The position numbers and the translations under genes are program-made. From contig NZ_CP070326.1 of NCBI RefSeq assembly GCF_016917755.1, positions 7,068,001 to 7,132,000 of the forward strand: a stretch of 64,000 nt of DNA, given 5' to 3'. The notes under the pieces were generated by a model. It searched no databases, was not told where the DNA came from, and worked only from the letters and a program-made list of their open reading frames with translations. Positions within the stretch are counted from its first letter, which is position 1, and each line of letters starts with the position of its first letter. This stretch comes from Streptomyces noursei (GTDB taxonomy: Bacteria; Actinomycetota; Actinomycetes; Streptomycetales; Streptomycetaceae). This document shows positions 56,929-64,000 of the stretch, in pieces.

Positions 56929-59880
56929 ATGCAGACGCCGCCGGATCATGCGTACCCGACCCACTGGGAAGCCGACGTGGTGCTGCGCGACGGCGGCACG
57001 GCACGCATCCGGCCCATCACGCCCGACGACGCCGAGCGGTTGGTCTCCTTCTACGAGCAGGTCTCGGACGAATCGAAGTACTACCGCTTCTTCGCCCCGT
57101 ATCCCCGCCTGTCCGACCGCGACGTCCACCGGTTCACCCACCACGACTACATCGACCGGGTCGGCCTGGCCGCCACGGTGGGCGGCGAGTTCATCGCCAC
57201 CGTCCGCTACGACCGGATCGACGAGCGCGGGCTGCCCGCCAAGAACCCCGACGACGACCAGGCCGAGGTCGCCTTCCTCGTCCAGGACGCCCACCAGGGC
57301 CGCGGCGTCGCCTCCGCCCTCCTGGAGCACATCGCCGCGGTCGCCCGCGAGCGCGGCATCCGTCGGTTCGCCGCCGAGGTCCTGCCCGCCAACACCAAGA
57401 TGATCAAGGTGTTCACGGACGCCGGCTACACCCAGAAGCGCACCTTCGAGGACGGCGTCGTCCGCCTGGAGCTCGACCTCGAACCGACCGAGCAGTCCGT
57501 CGCCGTGATGCGCGGCCGCGAACAGCGCGCAGAGGCCCGCTCCGTCCAGCGGCTGCTCGCCCCCGGCTCGGTCGCCGTCATCGGCACCGGCCGCGCCCCC
57601 GGCGGCCTCGGCCGCACCGCGCTGCGCAACATCCTCGACGCCGGCTTCACCGGCCGCGTGCACGCCGTCAACCACGCCTTCCCCGAGGGCGTCCGGCACC
57701 TGGAGCCCGAGGGTGTCCCCGCCGCCCGCACGCTGCGCGAGATCCCCGAGCCGGTCGACCTGGCGGTCATCGCCGTCCCCGCGGCCGCAGTCCCCGACGT
57801 CGTCAGGGACTGCGGCGAACACGGCGTCCAAGGGGTGCTGGTCCTCTCCTCCGGATACGCCGAGGCCGGCGTGGAAGGTCGCGAGCGACAGCGCTCCCTG
57901 CTCCGCCAGGTCCGCTCGTACGGCATGCGCCTCATCGGCCCCAACGCCTTCGGTCTGCTCAACACCGCCCCCGACGTCCGGCTGAACGCCTCCCTCGCCC
58001 CCCGGATGCCCGGCGCCGGCCGGATCGGCCTGTTCACCCAGTCCGGAGCGATCGGCATCGCCTTGCTCAGCGGACTGCACGCGCGCGGCCCCGGCGACGG
58101 CGGCATCGCCGGCATCTCCACCTTCGCCTCGACCGGCAACCGCGCAGACGTCTCCGGCAACGACCTCCTGCAGTTCTGGTACGACGACCCGCACACCGAC
58201 GTCGCGATCCTCTATCTGGAATCCATCGGCAACCCCCGGAAGTTCGCCCGGCTCGCCCGCCGCACCGCCGCCGTCAAACCCGTGGTGGTCGCCAAGGGGG
58301 CCCGCCATCACGGCACCGCCCCCCTGGGCCACGCCGTGCCCACCGTCCGGGTCCCCGACAGCACCGTCGCCGCCCTCATGCGCCAGGCCGGGGTGATCCG
58401 CGTCGACACCGTCACCGAGCTGATCGACGCCGGACTGCTGCTGGCCTCCCAACCACTGCCGGCCGGCCCGCGCGTCGCCATCCTGGGCAACTCCGAATCG
58501 CTGGCCCTCCTGGCCTACGACGCCTGCCTCACCGAAGGACTGCGCCCGCAGCGCCCCCATGTTCTGCCCTCCGCGGCGACCCCGGAGGACTTCCGCGCTG
58601 CCCTCGCCGAGGCGCTCGCCGGGGACGGCTGGGACGCCGTCGTCGTCACCGCCATCCCGTGGGTGGGGGAGGAAGGCACCGCCTCCATGGGTGGGAGCGA
58701 AGGCGCCGCGCTCGCCGACGCCCTGCGCGCCGCGGTCGCCGCCGACCCGGGCAAGCCGGTCACCGTCGTCCACCTCGCCATGGACGACCTGGCCGAAACG
58801 CTCGCGGCCCCACCCGGGCCCGAGGCCCCGCACGCGCCCCAGGAGCCGACCACCCCGGCGCAGCGCCCCGCCCCCGGCAGCCGGGAGCGGCCCCCCGCCC
58901 CACCCCGCCCGCCGGCCCCCGGGTACGCCCCGGACCGGGCACCCGCCCCGGGGGCCCGACAGGCCGCCGCCCCCGAGACCCCGGCCCGCCCCCGTCCCGT
59001 CCACATCCCCGCCTACCCTGCCGCCGAGCGCGCCGTCCGCGCCCTCGCCGAGGCCGTCCGGTACGCCGCGTGGCGCCGGTCCGCCGCCGAGCCGGGCCGG
59101 GTTCCCGAGTACGACGACATCCAGGAGGCGGCGGCCGGCGTCGACATCGAGCGGCTGCTCGACCGGCTCACCGGGGACGTCGCCCCCGGCCGCTCCGTCG
59201 CGCTGCCACCCGCCGACGCCGAGGCGCTGCTGGCCCGCTACGGCATCCATACCCGCCCCTCGCTCCCGGCACCCGACCCGGACGCCGCCGTCCGCGCCGC
59301 CGCCCGGCTCGGCTACCCGGTCGCCCTCAAGACCACCGCCCCCCACCTGCGGCACCGCGCCGACCTCGGCGGCGTCCGCCTCGACATCGCGAGCGAGGCC
59401 GAACTCCGCCGCACCTACGCGGAACTGACCGACTTCCTGGGCTCTCCCGAAGAGCTCCGGCCGGTCGTCCAGTCGATGGTGCCGCGCGGCGTCGACACCG
59501 TCGTCCGTGCCGCCATCGACCCCGCCGCCGGCGCGGTCCTCTCCTTCGGGCTGGCCGGTGCCCCCTCCCAGTTGCTGGGCGACATCGCCCACCGTCTGAT
59601 TCCGGCCACCGACCGCGAGGTCACCGAGCAGATCCGGTCGATCCGCAGCGCCCCGCTCCTGTTCGGCTGGCGCGGTTCCCAGCCCGTGGACACCGCCGCC
59701 CTGGAGGAACTGCTGCTGCGGGTGTCCCGGCTCGTCGACGACCACCCCGAGGTGGTCGCCGTGGACCTCGAACCAGTCGTCGTCGCCCCGCACGGCCTGG
59801 CCGTCCTGAGCGCCTCGGTCCGGCTCGCCAGACCGCCCGCGACCACCGACCTGGGCCCTCGCAGGCTGCCCGTCTACTGA
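56929..59880 (+). CDS. Pat-type protein lysine acetyltransferase (GNAT + NDP-forming acyl-CoA synthetase-like)
   Basis: 983 aa. N-terminal GNAT domain (residues about 20-190; acetyl-CoA loop DAHQGRGVASALL). A CoA-binding/succinyl-CoA ligase-like region (RLLAPGSVAVIGTGR, LFTQSGAIG) and a C-terminal ATP-grasp-like domain (RYGIHTRPSLP, GYPVALKTTAPHL) follow, separated by a Pro-rich linker near residues 625-685. This N-terminal GNAT order resembles the S. lividans PatA type; enterobacterial Pat has the GNAT domain last. Such enzymes acetylate and silence acyl-CoA synthetases. The synthetase part is probably regulatory. Confidence 0.9.
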   Translation: MQTPPDHAYPTHWEADVVLRDGGTARIRPITPDDAERLVSFYEQVSDESKYYRFFAPYPRLSDRDVHRFTHHDYIDRVGLAATVGGEFIATVRYDRIDERGLPAKNPDDDQAEVAFLVQDAHQGRGVASALLEHIAAVARERGIRRFAAEVLPANTKMIKVFTDAGYTQKRTFEDGVVRLELDLEPTEQSVAVMRGREQRAEARSVQRLLAPGSVAVIGTGRAPGGLGRTALRNILDAGFTGRVHAVNHAFPEGVRHLEPEGVPAARTLREIPEPVDLAVIAVPAAAVPDVVRDCGEHGVQGVLVLSSGYAEAGVEGRERQRSLLRQVRSYGMRLIGPNAFGLLNTAPDVRLNASLAPRMPGAGRIGLFTQSGAIGIALLSGLHARGPGDGGIAGISTFASTGNRADVSGNDLLQFWYDDPHTDVAILYLESIGNPRKFARLARRTAAVKPVVVAKGARHHGTAPLGHAVPTVRVPDSTVAALMRQAGVIRVDTVTELIDAGLLLASQPLPAGPRVAILGNSESLALLAYDACLTEGLRPQRPHVLPSAATPEDFRAALAEALAGDGWDAVVVTAIPWVGEEGTASMGGSEGAALADALRAAVAADPGKPVTVVHLAMDDLAETLAAPPGPEAPHAPQEPTTPAQRPAPGSRERPPAPPRPPAPGYAPDRAPAPGARQAAAPETPARPRPVHIPAYPAAERAVRALAEAVRYAAWRRSAAEPGRVPEYDDIQEAAAGVDIERLLDRLTGDVAPGRSVALPPADAEALLARYGIHTRPSLPAPDPDAAVRAAARLGYPVALKTTAPHLRHRADLGGVRLDIASEAELRRTYAELTDFLGSPEELRPVVQSMVPRGVDTVVRAAIDPAAGAVLSFGLAGAPSQLLGDIAHRLIPATDREVTEQIRSIRSAPLLFGWRGSQPVDTAALEELLLRVSRLVDDHPEVVAVDLEPVVVAPHGLAVLSASVRLARPPATTDLGPRRLPVY

Positions 59881-59918
59881 GGGTCTCGCGGCCCGGTGCG
59901 CCCCGTAAGATGGACCCC

Positions 59919-60509
59919 ATGGCTAAGACCGGTACGACGACCCAGGGGCTGCGCGCGGCGATCGAGCGCAGTGGCTATTACCCGACGCTCGTGGCCGAGG
60001 CGGTGCAGGCCGCGGTCGGCGGCGAGCCGGTCGTGTCGTACCTCGTCCACCAGGAGACGACCTTCGACGCCAACGAGGTCCGTCGCCACGTCACGGTCCT
60101 GGTCCTGACCGGCACCCGCTTCATCGTCAGCCACACCGACGAGCAGGCCGCCGACGCCACCTCCCCGTCCCCGTACGCCACCACGTCCACGGAGTCCGTC
60201 AAGCTCGGCCGGATCTCGTCCGTGGTGCTCAGCCGCGTCGTCGCCAACCCCGAGTCCTACACTCCCGGCCAGCTGCCCCGCGAGGTCGTCCTCACCATCG
60301 GCTGGGGCGCCGTCGCGCGCCTCGACCTGGAGCCCGCCAGCTGCGGCGACCCCAACTGCGACGCGGACCACGGTTACACCGGTTCCTCCACCGCCGACGA
60401 CCTCTCCCTCCGGGTCAGCGAGGCCGGCGACGGCCCGGACTCGGTGCGCGAGACCCTCGCCTTCGCCCAGGCGCTCTCCGAGGCCACCGCGGCCACCAGC
60501 GCCCGCTGA
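59919..60509 (+). CDS. DUF5998 family protein
   Basis: 196 aa, conserved hypothetical of actinobacteria. Features: TTTQGLRAAIERSGYYPTLVAEAV at the start, LVLTGTRFIVSHTDE, TESVKLGRISSVV and an acidic Cys pair in SCGDPNCDADHG that could bind metal. No catalytic signature seen. ATG at 59919 (MAKTG) or 59910 (MDPMAKTG). Its stop overlaps the next ATG (TGATG). Confidence 0.85.
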   Translation: MAKTGTTTQGLRAAIERSGYYPTLVAEAVQAAVGGEPVVSYLVHQETTFDANEVRRHVTVLVLTGTRFIVSHTDEQAADATSPSPYATTSTESVKLGRISSVVLSRVVANPESYTPGQLPREVVLTIGWGAVARLDLEPASCGDPNCDADHGYTGSSTADDLSLRVSEAGDGPDSVRETLAFAQALSEATAATSAR

Positions 60510-61699
60510 TGGCCCACACCGCCCCCTTCTGGCCGGAACCGGAACCGCTCGACCCGCTGACCGCCCCGGTGCCCCGCTACGGCACCGGCTCGCTCGCCGA
60601 CCTGCTGCCCGCCGTCGTCGCCGGCCAGGGCCTGCCCGGCGTCACCACGGACATGGAACTGGCCCCCGCCGACCGCGCCTGCGTCTTCCTGATCGACGGG
60701 CTCGGCTGGGAGCTGCTGCGCGCCCACCCGGACGAGGCCCCGTTCCTCACCTCCCTCCTGGGCACCTCGCTCAACGGCACCGGCCAGCCGCTCACCGCCG
60801 GCTTCCCGGCCACCACCGCCACCTCCCTCGCCTCGGTCGGCACCGGCCTGCCACCGGGCGCCCACGGCCTGCCCGGATACACCTGCGAGGACCCCGCCAC
60901 CGGCGCGCTGATGAACCAGCTGCGCTGGCGCCCGTGGACCGATCCGCACGTCTGGCAGCCCTACCCGACGGTCTTCCAGCTCGCCGACGCCGCCGGCATC
61001 CACACCTGCCAGGTCTCCGCACCGGACTTCGCGCAGACTCCCCTCACCCGGATCGCGCTCAGCGGCGGCACCTTCCACGGCCGGCTCTCCGGCGAGGAGC
61101 GAATGGACCTCGCCGCCGAACAACTCGCCGCCGGCGACCGCTCCCTGGTCTACACGTACTACTCCGAGGTCGACGGCAAGGGCCACCGCTACGGCGTCGA
61201 CTCCGACGCCTGGCGCGGCCAACTGCTCTACGTGGACCGGCTCGCCCAACGGCTCGCCGAGCAACTCCCGCCGCGCAGCGCCCTGTACATCACCGCCGAC
61301 CACGGCATGATCGACATCCCCTTCGACCCCGACTCCCGAATCGACTTCGACGAGGACTGGGAACTGCGCGCCGGCGTACGCCTGTTGGGCGGCGAGGGCC
61401 GGGCGCGGCACGTCTACGCCCACCCGGGGGCGGCGGCCGACGTGCTCACCGTCTGGCGCGAGGTGGTCGGCGACCAGATGTGGGTCGCCAGCCGCGAGGA
61501 GGCCATCGCCGCGGGCTGGTTCGGGCAGGACGTCGACGACCGGGTCCGCGCCCGGATCGGCGACGTGGTGGCCGCCGCCCACGCCGACATGGCGATCATC
61601 GCGAGTGAACGGGAGCCGGGGGAGTCGCAGATGGTCGGCCTGCACGGCTCCATGACCCCGGTGGAGCAGCTGGTGCCGCTTCTCGAAGTCCGCACCTGA
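60509..61699 (+). CDS. Nucleotide pyrophosphatase/phosphodiesterase (alkaline phosphatase superfamily)
   Basis: 396 aa. Metal and nucleophile residues: Asp in FLIDGLGWELL, nucleophile Thr in FPATTATSLASVGTG, YTYYSEVDGKGHRYG, and Asp-His in YITADHGMIDIP; a late His in VGLHGSM completes the set. The fold hydrolyses phosphodiester or pyrophosphate bonds; the substrate is unknown. No signal peptide, so cytoplasmic. Coupled to the DUF5998 gene. Confidence 0.9.
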   Translation: MAHTAPFWPEPEPLDPLTAPVPRYGTGSLADLLPAVVAGQGLPGVTTDMELAPADRACVFLIDGLGWELLRAHPDEAPFLTSLLGTSLNGTGQPLTAGFPATTATSLASVGTGLPPGAHGLPGYTCEDPATGALMNQLRWRPWTDPHVWQPYPTVFQLADAAGIHTCQVSAPDFAQTPLTRIALSGGTFHGRLSGEERMDLAAEQLAAGDRSLVYTYYSEVDGKGHRYGVDSDAWRGQLLYVDRLAQRLAEQLPPRSALYITADHGMIDIPFDPDSRIDFDEDWELRAGVRLLGGEGRARHVYAHPGAAADVLTVWREVVGDQMWVASREEAIAAGWFGQDVDDRVRARIGDVVAAAHADMAIIASEREPGESQMVGLHGSMTPVEQLVPLLEVRT

Positions 61700-61786
61700 C
61701 CCGTCACCGCGCCAGGTCGGCGCGGCCCCGTATTGCCCGACCCGCACCGTCCCTTCCGTACGAGCCCGAAAGGCCCGCCACCCCCC

Positions 61787-62464
61787 ATGCCCGAGCTGGT
61801 GTTCTTCTCCGGAACGATGGACTGCGGAAAGTCGACACTGGCGCTGCAGATCGAGCACAACCGCTCGGCCCGCGGCCTGCAGGGCATGATCTACAGCCGT
61901 AACGACCGGGCCGGCCGCGGCAAGCTCTCCTCCCGCCTGGGCCTGGTCACCGAGGCCGTCGAGGCGGCGGACGACCTGGACTTCTACGCCCACGTCGTGG
62001 ACCACCTCAGTTCCGGCGGCCGGGTGGACTACATCATCGCCGACGAGGCGCAGTTCCTCGCCCCCGAGCAGGTCGACCAGCTCGCCCGGGTCGTCGACGA
62101 CCTCGGGCTGGACGTCTTCGCGTTCGGCATCACCACCGACTTCCGCAGCAAGCTCTTCCCCGGTTCCCAGCGGCTGGTCGAACTCGCCGACCGCATAGAG
62201 GTGCTGAAGGTCGAGGCGCTGTGCTGGTGCGGCGCCCGGGCCACCCACAACGCCCGCACGGTCGACGGCCGGATGGTCGTCGAGGGCGCGCAGGTCGTCG
62301 TCGGCGACGTGCGCGGCGAAACCGGTGGCGAGGGGGCGGAGCGGCCGGCCGAGGTCGGCTACGAGGTGCTGTGCCGGCGCCACCACCGCCGCCTGCAGAC
62401 CGCGGCGACCGCGCATGCGGCGGCGCTCTCGCCGGACGTCCTGCCGGTCGACGCCCAGCGCTAG
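61787..62464 (+). CDS. tdk: Thymidine kinase (type II)
   Basis: 225 aa. P-loop FFSGTMDCGKSTLALQ at about residues 6-21, Asp-Glu in IIADEAQFL, and the lasso/zinc part with CWCGARATHNAR. The second cysteine pair is less regular (VLCRRHH). Salvages thymidine to dTMP. ATG at 61787, 87 bp after the previous gene. A C-terminal extension of about 25 residues follows the zinc region. Confidence 0.93.
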   Translation: MPELVFFSGTMDCGKSTLALQIEHNRSARGLQGMIYSRNDRAGRGKLSSRLGLVTEAVEAADDLDFYAHVVDHLSSGGRVDYIIADEAQFLAPEQVDQLARVVDDLGLDVFAFGITTDFRSKLFPGSQRLVELADRIEVLKVEALCWCGARATHNARTVDGRMVVEGAQVVVGDVRGETGGEGAERPAEVGYEVLCRRHHRRLQTAATAHAAALSPDVLPVDAQR

Positions 62465-62486
62465 TCGCACCGGGCCGTGGGGCGGC

Positions 62487-63260
62487 TCAGCGCCGCTGGA
62501 TGATCGTGAAGACCGCGCCGTCGTTGTCGGCGACGGTCGCCAGCCGGCCGTGTGCCGAGTCCCGCGCCGGCCGCAGCACATGGCCGCCCAGCTCGACGAC
62601 CCGACGGGCGGCGGCGTCGGTGTCCGAGACGGCGAAGTACGTCATCCAGTGCGGCCCCCGGTCGCGCGGCAGCGCGTTGCCGACACCGTGGATGCCGGCG
62701 ACCGGCTTTCCCTTGATGTGCAGCGTCAGATAGTCGAAGTCGGCGGAGACCACGGCCTCCGACTCGAACCCGAAGACATGCTCGTAGAACGGGGCGACGG
62801 AGTCCGTCTCCTGGGTGACCAGTTCGTTCCATACGGGGGTGCCCGGCTCGCCGCTGACCGCGGTGCCCAGCATCGCCCTACCCTGCCACACGCCGAAGAT
62901 GGCGCCCTGCGGATCGGAGGCGATCGCCATCCGGCCGGCGTCGTCGGCGTCCAGCGGGCCCACGCCCACCGTGCCGCCGCAGGAACGGATCTGCTCGGCG
63001 GTCACGTCCGCGTCGTCACTGGCCAGGTAGGTGGTCCAGGCGACCGGGAGGTGCCGGTCGGCCGCCAGTTCGCCGACCCCGGCCACCTCCAGGCCGTCGA
63101 GGAAGGCACGGGCGTACGGACCGAAATGCTGCGGCCCCGGGCGGAACTCCCAGCCGAAGAGCGCGCCGTAGAACTCCTGCGTCGCGGGCAGGCTGTGTGC
63201 CAGGAGGCTCACCCAGCAGGGCGCGCCGGGCATCCGCCGGGCTGCTGCCTCGGTCGTCAT
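62487..63260 (-). CDS. Two-domain VOC/glyoxalase-fold protein
   Basis: 257 aa. Two repeats of the vicinal-oxygen-chelate fold, near residues 15-125 (WVSLLAHSLPATQEFYGALFGWEF) and 140-255 (WNELVTQETDSVAPFYEHVFGFE). Both start with the strand-helix pattern of bleomycin-resistance/glyoxalase proteins. In Streptomyces such proteins are often annotated as hydroxylase-like; function unknown. ATG at 63260 has GAGGAGAG 9 bp upstream. Confidence 0.88.
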   Translation of the reverse strand: MTTEAAARRMPGAPCWVSLLAHSLPATQEFYGALFGWEFRPGPQHFGPYARAFLDGLEVAGVGELAADRHLPVAWTTYLASDDADVTAEQIRSCGGTVGVGPLDADDAGRMAIASDPQGAIFGVWQGRAMLGTAVSGEPGTPVWNELVTQETDSVAPFYEHVFGFESEAVVSADFDYLTLHIKGKPVAGIHGVGNALPRDRGPHWMTYFAVSDTDAAARRVVELGGHVLRPARDSAHGRLATVADNDGAVFTIIQRR

Positions 63261-63510
63261 CGTCACTCTCTCCTCGGAGCATCAGGGTGCTGGCCATGTG
63301 CGGTACGGGCGCGGGTCCCGAGCAGATGCTCGCACCCTGTCACCGGGTGTGCGCCCCGGCCGCGCCGTCCACGGCGCGTTCACGAGGGAGAATGCCCGTT
63401 TTAATGTTCCTCTTCCGTTTCGGTGGCGTTACGGCGCCGACGAACTCCGTCATACGGAGGGTGGGCACCCGCCTTCTGTACGTAGTCACTGCTACGCAAG
63501 GATGAGTCCC

Positions 63511-64000
63511 ATGAATGCCATCATCACCGCTACCGAACTCGCGAGCGAGTTGGCGGGCCCCGAGGCTCCGCTCCTCCTGGACGTGCGCTACCAGCTCGGC
63601 GGCCCGCCCGGCCGCCCCGAGTACGAGGCCGGCCACCTGCCCGGCGCGGTCTACGTCGACCTCGACGGCGAACTGGCCGGCCCGCCCGGCGCGGCGGGCC
63701 GGCACCCGCTGCCCGACCTCGCCGCCTTCGCCGCCGCGATGCGGGCCGCCGGTGTCAGTGCCGACCGACCGGTGGTCACCTACGACGGTGGCCAGGGCTG
63801 GGCCGCCGCCCGTGCGTGGTGGCTGCTGCGCTGGGCGGGCCACCCGGACGTGCGCGTCCTCGACGGCGGACTCGCCGCCTGGCAGGCGTCCGACGGCCCC
63901 ATGAGTGTCGACAAAGTGACTCCGGAGTCGGGTGACTTCACCCCCGCGCCCGGTGCGGTGCCGCTGCTCACCGCGGACGACGCGGCCGCGCTGGCCCGCC
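63511..64000 (+). CDS. sseA: Rhodanese-type sulfurtransferase, N-terminal part (runs off the window)
   Basis: First 163 codons. The inactive N-terminal rhodanese domain is visible: LLLDVRYQLGG, GHLPGAVYVDLDGELAG, and WWLLRWAGHPDVRVLDGG. The catalytic Cys belongs to the second domain, beyond base 64000. ATG at 63511 has AAGGA upstream; ATG at 63502 is an alternative. An inverted repeat CGTAG-N6-CTACG (63481-63496) ends just before the ribosome-binding site and might be regulatory. Confidence 0.9.
   Translation, partial: MNAIITATELASELAGPEAPLLLDVRYQLGGPPGRPEYEAGHLPGAVYVDLDGELAGPPGAAGRHPLPDLAAFAAAMRAAGVSADRPVVTYDGGQGWAAARAWWLLRWAGHPDVRVLDGGLAAWQASDGPMSVDKVTPESGDFTPAPGAVPLLTADDAAALAR

Noticed and set aside
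56740..59793. Minus-strand open frame of 1,017 codons
   Set aside because: Antisense of the Pat acetyltransferase gene; Gly/Asp-rich without motifs.

Overview
The window is high-GC actinobacterial DNA. Conserved gene content and order identify it as Streptomyces: whiH-hrdB, a DUF7455 gene, parE, parC, an M16 peptidase pair, an M23 peptidase, ptsH behind a DasR site, a Pat-type acetyltransferase and a DUF5998 gene. It falls into two parts: a natural-product gene cluster (about 1-28,700, with a regulator to about 29,855) and a housekeeping/developmental block (about 30,000-64,000).

Cluster, left to right. The window opens inside a large NRPS gene (partial C, then A-T-C-A-T-E, no thioesterase). 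It is followed by an MbtH protein, a SyrP-type TauD dioxygenase (beta-hydroxylation of a carrier-bound acidic or amide residue), a SnoaL-like protein, a branched-chain aminotransferase and a YbaK editing domain. Next come a PyrH-type tryptophan 5-halogenase, a Kef-type antiporter, a flavin reductase, a dimethylargininase-type enzyme, a 2-isopropylmalate synthase (leuA) and trpC. Then trpD and trpGE (minus strand), a MocR regulator and a class II DAHP synthase form a second precursor block. An acyltransferase/hydrolase pair (minus) and leuC-leuD follow. Together the genes would supply tryptophan, chlorinate it at C5, lengthen branched 2-oxo acids by one carbon and aminate them, and build a peptide with beta-hydroxylated and D-configured residues. 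From memory, this toolkit matches chlorotryptophan cyclohexapeptides of the longicatenamycin/ulleungmycin/noursamycin type. The product itself is inference. leuB, trpF, trpA, trpB and a release enzyme are not in the window.

Housekeeping part. An ArsR-like winged-helix regulator lies at the border. A DUF4192 protein, a glycogen-debranching-type enzyme and a NUDIX/winged-helix protein precede whiH (sporulation regulator) and hrdB (principal sigma factor), which has an ECF-like promoter. Then follow a secreted trypsin-like protease, a DUF7455 zinc-ribbon protein, parE, a DUF1453 membrane protein with a NarL-type two-component pair, an iron-box-controlled sucrase/ferredoxin-like gene that may be leaderless, a CobW GTPase, parC and two M16 peptidases. 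A ydaO (c-di-AMP) riboswitch precedes an M23 peptidase. The right end holds a FadR-type regulator, ptsH with its dre site, a Pat acetyltransferase, a DUF5998 protein, a phosphodiesterase, thymidine kinase, a two-domain glyoxalase-fold protein and the start of a rhodanese (sseA) that leaves the window. Many genes are separated by clear rho-independent hairpins. No tRNA, rRNA, CRISPR array, IS element or prophage was seen.
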